DNA of 64,000 nt from Hericium rajendrae (lineage: Eukaryota > Basidiomycota > Agaricomycetes > Russulales > Hericiaceae). The translations under genes and the position numbers were made by a program. The stretch covers positions 1,178,001 to 1,242,000 of the forward strand of contig CM065887.1 of the NCBI GenBank assembly GCA_033439255.1. The letters are read 5' to 3'. Under the pieces are notes generated by a model. The model was not told where the DNA came from, made no database searches, and was given only the letters and a program-made list of their open reading frames with translations. How positions within the stretch are numbered: position 1 is the stretch's first letter; each line of letters starts with the position of its first letter. Positions 45,714 through 57,829 of this stretch are shown here, one piece after another.

Positions 45714-46383
45714 GACTCTGTATGGCTGGCCCTACAGATATGACATGGTAGGTGGTCACGGTTTCATTTCATCAACTTCGTCGTATCAGTATTTATGGGG
45801 ATGAGCCTTCTTACGTATGTGGTTTATGACAATTATGCTTAGCTACCGTATGAAATTTATGGTTTACTTGCTCCCCCCAATTCCGTCCATGTTCGCGCAA
45901 GTGCTGAGAATCACTCGAAGCTTGTTAACTCCTTCATTCCTATCGAAAATCCAATTGGCTCTCGGATCATAGCTTCAGAGAGGTCGGCTGCACTCACAAG
46001 ATCGATTTTATCTATGTCGACTCCACCCACCTCACCGAAATCAGCCATCCCTCAACCATGCTTCTGCAGCACGAAGCCGCCATGACATCAATATGGCGGC
46101 GGCTCGCACCGGGCCGCTCGGGAGCACAGCAGAGAACACCGACTTTTTGCCTGTCCCGGACGAGCTCAACGGTGTCCGTCACCGTCACCACCACCGCCGC
46201 CGCCAACGTCGAATCCAGAACAATCACATCCTACAAGTTTGGCATCCTGATTGATTCCACTAGACGCCATCGTTACAGGCCTGCTTGCTCACTTATAACA
46301 CCGGCTAGCGCTTCTTAGACAAGCCCGCTCTCAGAGCCCATGTTCAACACGATCCCTATATACTTTCAGATTCAAATCCAGTC
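45714..46383. other. Intergenic region
   Basis: No gene was seen. It holds the promoter of the mitochondrial carrier; a weak CTATATAC near 46362 is the only TATA-like word. Confidence 0.5.
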
Positions 46384-47775
46384 ATGACCACAACATCGGA
46401 GCAGCCCAGGGCGTCTTCGTCGACTTCGTTTGCTGCGGCGTCGGCGCCTGCACGGACCGTTCCGGACTCGTGGTGGTCGACAGTGGTGAGCCCGCAGGTG
46501 ACTTCGTATTTCATCGCAGGCGGCGTTGCGGGCGCAGCGTCGCGGACGGTCGTGAGTCCATTGGAGAGACTCAAGATCATCCAGTGCGTTATTCCGCCCT
46601 CGAGCTGTCGACATAATTTCTTATCTGCTGCTTCTTTTTATATCTTAGGCAAGTGCAGCCTGCGCGGACGGACAACCAGTACAAAGGTGTCTGGCGGAGC
46701 CTCGTCAGGATGTGGAAGGAAGAAGGCTTCAAGGGTTTCATGCGCGGGAATGGCATCAATTGCGTGCGGATTATACCATACAGCGCGGTGCAGTTTACGA
46801 CGTACGAGCAGCTGAAGAAGGTATGTCGTGTTGCACCCGTACAGGACTGGCAGGATGGTCCTGATTAAGATGGGAAAAGTTCTTCACGAGAGGCGGGAGG
46901 AGAGAACTGGATACCCCGACTAGATTGCTGAGCGGAGCATTGGCGGGCATCACCTCCGTCTGTGCGTCCACAATGCCCAAGCAAAACCTTCAGGCCGGCT
47001 GATCGAACTTGACTTGCCCTAGGTACGACATACCCCTTAGATCTCATCCGTTCGCGCCTCTCCATTGCCACCGCCTCCATTATCAAGACCTCGTCGCCCT
47101 CCACCCCGCCGGCACCCTCTACCACCCCCGCGCCTTCACGGCCCTCTCTATCGTCCGCCGCCCACACCTCCGCGCGATTCAGCGTGACCGAACTGACGAT
47201 GTGGGGCATGACGCTGAAGGTCATGCGCGAGGAGGGCGGCGTGCTCGCGCTCTACCGGGGGCTCGTGCCCACCGCCCTGGGCGTTGCGCCGTACGTCGGG
47301 ATCAACTTCGCTGCATACGAGGCGCTGCGGGGCTACATCACGCCTCCGGGAAAGAGCAGCGTGGTGCGGAAGCTTGCGTGCGGCGCGCTCGCCGGTGCGT
47401 ATTTATGCTCGTCCGCTCCGTTGCGCGGCTGATGGAGTACGGGTGGGTCCAGGGTCGATCTCGCAGACCATCACGTATCCGTTCGACGTCGTGCGGCGGA
47501 AGATGCAGGTCGTGGGCATGAAGAACAGCGACCTGGGGCCGAAGTATACCGGCGCGATCGATGCCGTGCGCGTGATTGTGCGTAATGAAGGCTTGCGCGG
47601 GATGTACAGGGGGCTCTGGCCGAACTTGCGTGAGTATTTTATGTCCTCTTGAGGAATCTGGCGCGCTGACAGATGGCATGATATGTTCCTGCATGTAGTG
47701 AAAGTCGCACCGAGTATAGCGACGTCATTCTTCACGTATGAGCTCGTGAAGGAGTTCCTGCTGGGGCTGCCGTAG
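46384..47775 (+). CDS. Mitochondrial carrier family protein (YPR011C/SLC25A42-like)
   Basis: An inner-membrane solute carrier with three Solcar repeats. Six exons: 46384-46583, 46649-46820, 46880-46961, 47023-47394, 47453-47629 and 47699-47775. The three signature motifs are PLERLK (repeat 1), PLDLIRSR (repeat 2) and PFDVVRRK (repeat 3). Repeat 1 continues with EEGFKGFMRGNGINCVRIIP and YSAVQFTTYEQLKK. This pattern fits the yeast YPR011C group, an adenosine 5'-phosphosulfate/PAPS carrier, and is also close to CoA-type carriers; substrate is inference. A Ser/Thr/Pro-rich insertion of about 35 residues sits in repeat 2 after RSRLSIATA. The N-terminal 45 residues are unstructured. Confidence 0.9.
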
Positions 47776-48722
47776 CGCTTCCCCTGGCGTGGAAGTGCAG
47801 GAACGAGCAGACGGCATAGATGACATGTACATGGTGTAAGTAAATCTTCTACATGGTTTGGATGGAAACACGGATTTTGATTCGACCATTACGCTCGCTC
47901 ATCCTGTTCGGTATATATTACTTAGATGGCTTGAATTTATAGATCGCGATCAGCTTAGCTTAGCTTCACACTATTTTTCGTGGACTGACAGAAATGGTGC
48001 CCTGCCAGGTCTGGAATGTCGATATGTCTGCAAATTTGTGCCCTCGACTCTAATTTTGCGGAGTCCGTTGTTATGGAAGATTTATGCGCACGTGTCTACG
48101 CGCGGCGCGCGAGTCGCGCGCGGAGCGCATCCCCGCCGTCCATTGACCGACTGTTTCTTCGAGTCCTGTAACTGTACAAAATCCTAGAAAATTCCAGAAC
48201 TTTGAGATTAGTGTCTCCCGTATGATGATGAAGGAAAAAGGAAACAGAGACCTAGTGTGCCTCAAAGCGCTGCCAGTGCAAAACGTACCTAACTGCTATA
48301 ACATCGCCGCCGCCGCGTCGCCAGGCATCGTCGCATCTTCCTTCCTACCCTCATGACCTCCCGCTCGTAAACGCTGCGACGGTCAGCATCGCACGCTCAC
48401 GGAGCTTATGAAGTCGACTGGCTGAGAGGTGCGTGTTAGTTCGTGTTTGATCTGCATCAAACTCCAACAGACGCCGTTGCGTTGTACAGCTCTAACCTAT
48501 CGAGGTGTACACTGTGCCCGTCGCCTCGTTTCTCCCTCATTTTCCCCCTCTCTGTTCAGCGAGCGTCTTCCTTTCGACTCCTTACGTCGTCTGCCTCGAC
48601 CTTCCTGCGGTTCTATCTGGCATCGAAATCAAGATAGTGCCCTGTGCAGTCACGCCGTAACATACCACTGCTCGCCCAGTTCTGCATTCTTATCCCCATA
48701 GACAGCGAATTGTGGTTCCGTC
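47776..48722. other. Intergenic region
   Basis: About 0.95 kb between the carrier and the RhoGAP gene. No gene or strong motif was seen. Confidence 0.5.
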
Positions 48723-51700
48723 ATGCACACCCTTAGGCTCGAGGCGTCCCAGAGAGGGAAGATGCCATCTGCGTCGTCCACGAGCTCGCTATCGTCTTCG
48801 CTCGACTCCGCGGGTTCGTCCATCCTCCCCGCAGCCCCTCCATCAAACTCGAGCCAGTCTGATATAGTAACCTACGATCATAAAGTCCACCGGTCGCCCT
48901 TCCCCGCTCCGGGTCCCATTTGCATCCCTTCCCCCACCGTCATCCTCGGTGCGCCCCGCTCCTCCTCCCTCGCCAACCACTCCATGGGTCATGTCGTTTC
49001 TCGGCCCGCACCCGCGACTCCACCACCATCGCAATCCCAGGCCCCGACATCCCCCAGCAAGGCCACGTCCCGGCTCAAGCGCGTGTTTGGCGGTGGCCGC
49101 AGGAAGAAGAGTGACGATGTCGCGCAAGAGGGCCAGCTGGACCTCCCGCCTGTCCCGCCACTCAAGGTCAAAGGCAAGCAGCGCGAGGCATCTCCACTGG
49201 GCGGGCGGCCCGCTCCGCTTGCCCTGGTTCCGCGCAGCAGCTCATCGACGTCCTCTGCGCTGGGCTCGACCTCGAGTTCAGACAGCTCGCATGAACACGG
49301 TCGTCCCACACGCCAGTCTCCGCCATTCTGGACTGCTGCGAAGGGAAAGGTGCCGAGCCCAGAGCCATCGCCGCCACTGCCGCCGCCCAAATCGATTCCG
49401 TCATCTCTACTTCCTCATCCGCACGCCGCTGCACGGGCAACGCTCGAGGCGGGCTTCCCTGCTTCCCGTTCCGACCAGCGCGGCTCTTTCCTCGTTAGCA
49501 GCCCTATCACCGCCGCGCTCGAGTACATCAAAGGGAACGAACAGACGGAGGAGCCTGCAACCGCGGGGAGTCGACCGAAGCGGGATCCGGAGTTGGAGAA
49601 GGTCAAGGAGGATTGGCGCAAGAGCGACTCGACGACGACGAGCTACTACACCGTGCGCCCTCGCTCTGGCACCTCAGGCGGTACCCGCACGCCCCGCCCC
49701 GTGTCCATGGCGGAGTCGACGAACACGGTGGTGCCGGCTGCGACACGGCGCATGAGCGCGCTCATCACCGATGCGGAATTCATCATGCCGGAAGAGGACA
49801 CGCCGGATACAGCGCGCCCGACGCTCAGCAAACGGGCATCGCTCAGCCGTCAGGTCTCGCCGGCAGGATCGAGCAAGGCACGCAAACGCCAGTCCATCTC
49901 GCTGCACATCACATCGCCTTTCGTGCCCTCTTCGCGCGGTCACATCTCGCCGCCCACAGCGTCCGAAATGTCTACGCTCACTCGCGCCGCGGCAAGCGGG
50001 ATCATGGCGAACGCGAGTGCTGGAGGCCAGATCAAGGGCCGTCTTGAGGCTTGGGCATCCGCTCCGCCGTCCATACAGGAGCCACCGTCATCGCCGTCCA
50101 ACCGATCCATCTCGTCCGGCAGCAGTCGGCCGCCCGCAGGCGTTATGGGGTTCGGGCGGCGCGCGATGGAGCGCATGGGCCGCGCGATCGGGCACCTTGG
50201 CGCGGGCGCGCACCACCACCAGCACCACGGCGCCTCATCCAACCCGGGCTCGTCTTCGTCGTCTCTCGCGAGCGAAGACGCGCTCGGCCGCACGCACTCG
50301 AATCTGTCCACTCCGGGGCAGGCGGGCCTCGCCGCGCTGGGCAAGGGCAAGCAGCCGCCGTCGCACTGGCGCACGCCGAACGCGCCGTCTGGCACGTGGA
50401 GCATCTCTACGACTGGCACAGGCTCGAGCGTGGATACGGATGCGGTGATGTCGATGGGACGGCCCGTGCGTGCGCCGGTGGCTGGAGGGCTGGTGTTTGG
50501 CAAGGCGCTGAGTCGGTGTGTGCGGGTCACGGCTGTGGAATCTGTGAGGCTTGCGTTGGCAGGACAGGGTTCGCTTGAGGCGCTGGAGAAAGGTACGTCG
50601 CGTTTGAGATCCTTGCGCGTTCGTGGGGTGCTGACCGTGTTGGTGTGGTGTACAGCCGGAGGCGATGTCCTAGAACGCCGCTTGCTGCCTGCGCTGGTCG
50701 TGCGGTGTGTGCAACATCTGCACAAGTGGGGGATCGAGGAGGAGGGCCTGTTCCGGTAATGAAATTTGCGGCTATCTGACCTGGTTCGTGCGCTGACGCC
50801 GGACATGTGTTGTACAGGATCAGCGGCCGTGCGTCACATATCGCGAAGCTGCGCTCCGAGTTCGATACAGGTGGGTGCTACTTTGTTTATCGTAGCTCGC
50901 GATCAGGGGCAGGATCTAATGCTTGCGCCAGGGGCCGATTATGATCTGAGGGACTGTGCTCCGGGAGACCTGGATCCGCATGCGGTGTCGGGTATTTTCA
51001 AGGCGTACTTACGCGAATGTACGTTGGACGTGCACATACCATCTTGGCTAGGCTAATAACCTGATCACTTTCGATGTTTAGTGCCGGAGCCTATCCTAAC
51101 GCACGCCTTGAACCCGTACTTCGAAGCTGCGATGCATGCCGAGACCAATTCGCGCAAACAGGAATCTCCGACTCATACGCGCCTCGCAGCAGGGGGTGCG
51201 CCGCTTCCTTCGAACCCACGCAACGGCAACTCGCAGCCCCCGAGCCTGCGCAAGCCACCCTCGCTCTCTACGCTCGCGATGCCGAGCTTTGCAGGCATGC
51301 GCCCGCCCTCGGACGGGTTGCTCGCCGCGTTTTCGGCGCTCATCGCGCGCCTGCCGCGCGAGAACCGCGACCTGCTGCGTACACTTACGGAGCTGATCAA
51401 CGCCACTGCCAGTCGCAAGGAGACGCGGATGCCGCTGAGCAATTTGACGGTGATCTTCTGCCCGAGCTTGAACATGAGTCCCCCGATCCTGAGGGTGCTT
51501 TGCGAGGCGAAGAACATCTGGGATGGGCCGCTTAAGGATGCAGTGGAGGAACAGGTGATTGATATCAAGCGGGCAGAGCCGGAGCAGCAGCGGGGTGAAG
51601 ACGCCGTGGCTGTTCCGGTTGAGCACCCGGCAGAGGAAGAGAATGTTGTCGATATTCGCATGGAGGATCCGCAGGACGGTAACATGCAGGCCACAGCTGC

Positions 51701-53120
51701 TGACGATCATGAAGCAGATGGGGACGTGCCGCAACACTATACCACGAGCGACGATCAGTTCGTCGCGCCAGCCCTCACAACAAGATCTGATCTAGCCCAT
51801 GCTACGACTGAAGATATCACGGATTCACCATCTGTCCCGGAGACAGACGAAGTGGCCGACTCGCCGCCCGCTCTTGAGCAGAGTCAGTCGCGCAGCTCCA
51901 TCGACAACGAGTCCTTTGTCTCTGCCGGCGAAACGCGCCCCGCGACACCTCAGCTTTCCAACCCTCAATCTCCTCAATCAGTCCAAATCCTCTCCTCCTC
52001 AGCAGAGTCGCTCGCGACGCCATCGAACTTCTCGGATGATTCTCCCGCCCTGTTACAGGATCAGTCCGTGAAGAAGTTGACGACATCACCGCCGCACTCC
52101 CCTACAATCGCCGACGCGGAATCTGAGACGCTGATGCCCATCGCGCCTTCTCACTCTCGCCCACCGCCTATTGTCATCGCACCACCTATTTCTCACATGG
52201 CCTCCGTGACGTTCCCGACGACCGAGCGCGCCTCTTTTACCCCGCACACCCCCTCCGCTCAAGCATTTGCCAGTCCTGAGGTGTCGCCTTCGATTGGTAC
52301 TCCACCATCCGGGACGTCGTCACCGCGCGGCTCTGCGAGAACGAGATCGTTGAGAATGAAACGTCCTTCGCTCTCAATGCTCTTCAAGAAGCGCTCAGTG
52401 TCTTCCATTGGTTCATCCAAGGGCGGCTTACCCACGCCCTACACCCACCTCCCGCCTCTTCCGACGGAGTCTCCTTGTGCCTCTCCGACGTCATCTGGGT
52501 CTCCTTCGACACCGCTGTCGGCTTCATCTATGGTCACCGCGCCGATGGCCAATAGCAGGTTCAGCTTGCCGCCAATGTTGGATACGCAGATCGATTCGTC
52601 GTCGCTCGACCTTACGCTCGGCGTGGAGTCCGTGGAGGAGGGCGAGGATGAGAACGCGCACAGTGGTGATGACACGACGGTTGAGGGGACCATGGATGCA
52701 CAGCACGCGAACGCCCGCGCCGTTACTTCAGATCCTGCCGTCAACCGTATTGAACCAAACACGTCGACCTCAGCCCATGCTATTTCACCCATTTCGCCTG
52801 CTGCCACCATCAGCACGACGTCCCCGATATCGCCTTCCAGTTCCACTCCTACTGCAGAGCGCTTCCGCGTGTCCGCCGCGGCCACGTCCTCGTCCTCCGC
52901 CACGTCATCTCTCTATATGTCCGCCTCGTCTTCCATTCAAGGTACGACGCTACGCCAGCAGGCATCGCAGGCGTCTCTCACGTCATCGGCTTTCAACAGG
53001 CTAAGTGTGTGGGATGACGACGAGGACATGCCACCTGAGGACAACTGGGCGGACGCTGTGCTGATGGAGGCAGAGAAAGGCTGGGCCGCCAGGAGGAAGA
53101 GCAGGTTGCCGGAAGCGTGA
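48723..53120 (+). CDS. Large RhoGAP-domain protein
   Basis: It stimulates GTP hydrolysis by Rho/Rac/Cdc42-type GTPases and so acts on cell polarity and actin. Five exons: 48723-50592, 50656-50755, 50818-50870, 50932-51018 and 51082-53120 (about 1382 aa). The first 590 residues are Ser/Pro-rich and disordered. The RhoGAP domain begins GKALSRCVRVTAVESVRLAL and runs through HLHKWGIEEEGLFR joined to ISGRASHIAKLRSEFDTG; the Arg in GLFRISG is the catalytic arginine finger. LPEPILTHALNPYF and LPRENRDLLRTLTELINA, then PLSNLTVIFCPSLNMSPP, complete the domain. A Pro/Ser-rich loop is inserted after MHAETNSRKQ. The C-terminal 500 residues are again disordered. Exon borders cluster inside the domain. ATG 48723 is the first in frame; ATG 48762 is an alternative start. 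Confidence 0.92.
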
Positions 53121-53875
53121 GCTAGCTGGCGTGCACCTGGGCGGGGGACTGTTTTTCGATCGCGGGCGGCGTCAATAGGTCTGCCCTCGGTCGACTTGCC
53201 GGTGCGTATGCGGTGATTGTTGATGTTGTGATTATCTTTATTCGCAAATGGATGGAGGCTGGTCTTTCACCTTCCGTGGTACATGACATTCGCATACTTT
53301 TCTACGATCTATTGATTCTCTCTCCTGTCTTGCTCCTTTTCCTCTTCATCGCCCCGCTCGCTCAGTTCTTTTTTCAATCACCCGTTTCCTCCACCTATTC
53401 CTCCTGACTCACGTTGACTTTTTTACGCCTGCACTATGCACTCGACCCACACCCTCAATTCCTATCGAAACCTACCCCTCCTCGAGTCCTCCCATCCCAG
53501 CTACAACCCAAATACTCATACCAGAAGTACACATACATCCAAACATAAATCCTCCTAGGCTGGTAACAATGCTCTACCGTAGTGAATCAGATCGCGCATG
53601 GACATTTACTTCACTTCTCCCCTTCCCCGGGCATGCACTGTTTGCATTTATATTGTCTACCAATCTTCACCTGATTTATTACATTTGCACTTTGCCTGCG
53701 GCTACGTATCATTGTTCGGCGCGCTGTTGTGTATATACCCGTCATGACATCTATCTTGACTTGCGGCCTGATATAATCTGGACCCTGGTGCTTCGTATGT
53801 GTGCAGAGAGTCGTATTGAAACCTGAAAGACAACAAACACAGAAATGTACTCAAGACAAAGAGAACTTTCGTAAT
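53121..53875. other. Intergenic region
   Basis: Pyrimidine-rich, no gene visible. It contains the likely 3' untranslated region of the RhoGAP gene. Confidence 0.5.
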
Positions 53876-55169
53876 ATGACACTCGCGAACCACTATGCGA
53901 CCACGTGCCGAAAGTCCATTGTTCCCCAGTCGCGACCTGTCGCAACTTGGTTAGTGACCGCGATTATCTCTACTACCACCTTCCTGCTTTACATCGAATC
54001 ACGGAGAACAACTGTTTATAGCACCATGTTCCATCACCGAAATCAGGGAGAGGATCCAAATAACAAGGAATTAGCATCCAACCAGGTCTGCAAGTGTACG
54101 CCCGAATGGGATTTCATAGATGCTACTAGCAAGGCCGACATTAATCGCATCCCTACCATCTTCTTGCACGGCGATTTTGAGAAGCTCTCCGACGGTGTTC
54201 AAAGAAAGGCACTCTCACCCCAACAGCAATGTCGAATATACGAAGATTGCATATTGCGCGGCCTGATGACTGCGAGATACCGAAAGGTTACCAATATATT
54301 GGAGCCAAATTCGTTTATAAGGCTTCTGAGCCAAGTCGTCATATGTGAGCCTTTACCTTCGTGACGATGCGTCCTTCTCGATGCTCACAGTGAAAATCCA
54401 GGTCTGCAGCGTCTGCGAGGTGTCAACATCCTTCACCGCGACATCAGCGTTGGCAACATTCTATGCGAAGAGAGAACAGACCACAAATTCGATGCTATCG
54501 TGGGCGACTTTGATCTGGCCACCGGGATTGAGGATGACGGTAGCCCGGAAGTCTCATTGTCTGGTCACCGGATAGGAACGCTCCCATTCATGGCCCTTGA
54601 GCTGTTGCGAAAGCCGACAGTTCAGCATCGACTGCTTCATGATCTAGAGTCGCTATTTTACGTTGCTGTCTGGTGGGCTGTTGAGAAAGACAGCACCGAC
54701 AACCATGGTGCGCGCAATGCTCTGGCGAAATGGAACCAAGGGCCGGAGGAAAAAGTCGCTTTCGCGAAAGAGAGACTTTTTGGAGAAGAGTTTCATTGTG
54801 TCGAAGGTCACTTTCACAGGCCCATATTTCACGTTTGACGAGTCTCTCCAGCAATTGAGAGAAACGTTCCAAGAGGTGAACTTCAAGCTGCAGAAGCTTG
54901 ACGAACAAGAAACAGAGGATCAAGTTGCGGCAGATAATGCTGAGAGGAAGGTCTTGCAACAAACATCCGAGCGCAAGCGGACAGCATTGATGGAAACGAT
55001 AGAGGATGACGACCTTGACCTCGAAATTGTGTCCATGAAGAAGCGAAACAAGAAAAAACTCGAAGTCAAGGATATGGAAACGCTTGACGGTAGTGTGGAT
55101 TATGAGGTCTTCCTCGACGCGTTTGACTTGCATTCTAAATCCAGGAGTACTAGAAGGACAAAATTGTAA
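53876..55169 (+). pseudogene. FunK1-type protein kinase, apparently decayed
   Basis: Kinase motifs of the fungal FunK1 family are clear at 54410-54680: NILHRDISVGNIL (catalytic loop), IVGDFDLATGIEDDG (DFD-type metal-binding motif), GTLPFMALELL and HDLESLFYVAVWW. Upstream sequence from 53876 contains PTIFLHGDFEKLSDGVQ and could be the N lobe, but it changes frame before the catalytic loop and no splice that I tried repairs it. Downstream, FGEEF is followed in another frame by GPYFTFDESLQQLRETF and an acidic/basic tail ending at 55169. At least two frame changes suggest a pseudogene, although unusual introns cannot be excluded. FunK1 kinases are abundant and fast-evolving in mushrooms; the role is unknown. 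Confidence 0.75.
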
Positions 55170-56416
55170 TTATGTCGATTAGGACGATAGTTGACGACCC
55201 GGAAAAATATGATGCAGATATCTTCTGGTCTCCATTGGTAAAGGATAGTCATGAAGTGTAATTTTTCTGCCTTTACGTGTCCTTGTGATCCCAACCTTGT
55301 TCTCGGCCGGGAGCGTAGTGTCGCGACTTGGTGATAAGTTCAAAACCATTTCACGTATTAACAATACTCGTTGATCACACCGTGACCTACTTTGTAATTT
55401 TGTCTCGTGCATCTGATTCCTTTCGTTCGCTTCCCGATACTCACCTCTTCATTGATTCTTTACAAATTTCTACACGTAGCTCAATTAGTGAAAGGCACTA
55501 CAGGGACGATTTCACCGCGTCGCCCGCAAGCACTTCCTGTCCAGACACACATGTACGATGATCAATAGCGCTTCCTTGGGAAATCCAAATTCCCTGGTTC
55601 AAATCATTCCAGCTCCGACACGGCGTTATCTTCTCCTGCGGCCCTCAGGTCAAATATGACCACAAGAGCGATATGTCCTCCGGTTCACTTTGCAAGTTTG
55701 ACTGTATGTATACGCCGTTAGCCTCTTCTAGAGAGGCTGAAGAACAGATCGGGATGGTTTCGACCGCGGCGGAATTGGCAATGGACTCAGTCCTTCCGTC
55801 ACACGTGGCGAATAAAATGCCCCCTTTGATGAGCATGGCACGGTGAGTCAGGTTGAAGTGTTTCACTGTACGTCTCACCTTTGGATCTTCGGGCGATTCG
55901 ATAATTCAATTAGGGCATTTTTTTTATTCGAAAGATACGTATTGGAACAGGGACTTATCATGCCCCCACGCATCGCACGCCGTGATCCTTTTCTCAGCAT
56001 TTTCTTGCTAGTTGGCAACTTCTGTAGATGCTACCTTCGATCAAAAATTCCGAACTGAACGGCACTTCAATCACGTACGTTGTATCTTGGACAGCCATTT
56101 CGAACTTTCAATCTGATGCATGCCCGGGCTGCGAAAGACATGATCCACCAGTTCCCGTTGACAGTCTCGTAACTTCATCATGCTTCATGTCTGTCGAAAT
56201 TCACGAGGCGATATCTGGATCAGCAGGGCAGTGTGTCCACATGACCTAAGTATTCAGTACTCAGCTTGACAGCAGGCTTCTGATTTTGACGGACTTCCAT
56301 ATTGTTTCCTTCTGAACCATCCGCTGTGAGTTCCCATAAATTTATTTGGAAGGCGGAGAACGATACTCACTCAAAGGCCGAGCCGGTGCTGGAAGAAGCA
56401 GTTGACGTTGAGACCA
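55170..56416. other. Gene-free region
   Basis: About 1.25 kb with only short frames. The last 100 bp is related to the region upstream of the second methyltransferase copy. Confidence 0.5.
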
Positions 56417-56422
56417 TATAAA
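56417..56422 (+). promoter_or_regulatory. TATA box of methyltransferase copy 1
   Basis: TATAAA within ACCATATAAACATCAGCC, 65 bp before ATG 56482. The word is shared with copy 2. Confidence 0.7.
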
Positions 56423-56481
56423 CATCAGCCCACCTGGCGATTTCGATACCATTCCACTCACCCCAGTCTTCGGGACGCAAA

Positions 56482-57267
56482 ATGGACGACTTGGCCACAA
56501 CTAAAGTTGGCTTGCTTATTTTAGGCCACATCTGTTATCATATCAGCGTAACATCTCCCAACAAAGTTCCACCTCCCCAGGAGACCTCGAGATATTCGTC
56601 TGACATTCTATCGTCGATTGTTAGATATGGCACTATTGCGATGACTGAGGTGGGTAATCTGGTGTTACATTATACTGTTCTGATCCACTCACTGACTTTC
56701 CACCAGATCATCGTCTACAGCACAACGCTGTGTCAGGCGGCCACTGCGTACGCCAGCGCTCATCCCACCTCGCCGTACGCGGCACACATCACATCGACCC
56801 TCCTTCACTCACCTTCAACGGCTGCAGGCGCCGTCACAACATTACATCCGCTGTTCATGGCTGGCCTCGTCGCTCTCATCGTCGGAACCATTATCCGCAT
56901 CAGCTGCTACCGCGCCCTTGGACAGCTTTTCACCTTCGAGCTCTCGATCCGGGATAAGCACAGACTCGTGACGCACGGACCTTACGCCATCATCCGCCAC
57001 CCGAGCTACGTTGGCTCGTTCTTGTCCAAGGCAGGCATGGTCTTGTGTGCATTTGGCCCGGGATCGTGGTTGTGGGAGGCTGGATGGATGTGGACCATGC
57101 AAGGTCAATGTCTGATGGTGTTCGTTTGCGGAACGTCCGGCGCGGTGCTGGTTGAGATGGTCCGGCGGACAATCATGGAGGATAAGGTGCTCAAGAAGGA
57201 ATTTGGCGTACAGTGGGACAGGTGGGCGATGCGGGTTCCGTACAGGCTTATTCCTGGCATATACTGA
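56482..57267 (+). CDS. STE14: Isoprenylcysteine carboxyl methyltransferase, copy 1 (242 aa)
   Basis: An integral ER-membrane enzyme that methylates the C-terminal prenylcysteine of CaaX proteins using S-adenosylmethionine. Two exons, 56482-56649 and 56707-57267. The SAM-binding region is HGPYAIIRHPSYVGSF followed by the C-terminal EDKVLKKEFGVQWDRWAM and VPYRLIPGIY. Hydrophobic helices lie at the N terminus (GLLILGHICYHIS), at GLVALIVGTIIRISC and around AGMVLCAFGPGSW. Its length is close to yeast Ste14 (239 aa). The 57-nt intron contains no in-frame stop, so a retained form would still read through. It is the first of a tandem pair. Whether this copy methylates Ras/Rho proteins or mating pheromone is not visible. 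Confidence 0.9.
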   Translation: MDDLATTKVGLLILGHICYHISVTSPNKVPPPQETSRYSSDILSSIVRYGTIAMTEVGNLVLHYTVLIHSLTFHQIIVYSTTLCQAATAYASAHPTSPYAAHITSTLLHSPSTAAGAVTTLHPLFMAGLVALIVGTIIRISCYRALGQLFTFELSIRDKHRLVTHGPYAIIRHPSYVGSFLSKAGMVLCAFGPGSWLWEAGWMWTMQGQCLMVFVCGTSGAVLVEMVRRTIMEDKVLKKEFGVQWDRWAMRVPYRLIPGIY

Positions 57268-57759
57268 TCGGAGAACCTGGAAGAAATTGAGCATCCCCGC
57301 TACTTGGAGCCAGGATGTAGAACAGTATATCGAAGAAGCATGTTATAAGCCATATATAGAAATAAATGAAGCTGAATATACCGTGCAGATCTCCTTCGAC
57401 ACTTCGACCAGAGGGAAGCTTCCCTCCCGATCAAAGCAGCCCCGGTCAAAATCGGAATACTGTACATCCAATTTACGTGAGGGTTGGCTCATGTTCTGCT
57501 GCATAAAACTCGTCAGCGATTGTCAGTCATGAGCACAACTGCAATGAGATGAACCACAGACCATATACCTTTTGGAATAGCCGGAATTGCAACGTACCCC
57601 GAGAACGTCTTCTGTGCCCTCAGAAACCTTAATGAACTTCTAAAATTCGTCAGTTCCGCTGTTTGTTCCCACAGACAAATATAGATAGAGAATGAGACTC
57701 GTTCAAAGGCCGAGCCATCTCCGTGAGAACGGGAGCCGATAGATGCAACACTGATAGCA
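57268..57759. other. Spacer between the methyltransferase copies
   Basis: Part of the duplicated unit: GCATCCC-type words after the stop recur after copy 2, and TCAAAGGCCGAGCC upstream occurs before both copies. No separate gene. Confidence 0.6.
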
Positions 57760-57765
57760 TATAAA
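57760..57765 (+). promoter_or_regulatory. TATA box of methyltransferase copy 2
   Basis: TATAAA within GCATATAAACTTCAGCC, 70 bp before ATG 57830, matching the copy 1 promoter. Confidence 0.7.
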
Positions 57766-57829
57766 CTTCAGCCAACCGTCAGTGACGATCTCTAGCACAT
57801 CACTTACCCCAAGCTTTCGTGGACGCGAC

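Noticed and set aside
48949-50448. Long Arg/Ala-rich ORFs overlapping the RhoGAP gene
   Set aside because: They are frame shadows of a GC-rich disordered coding exon.
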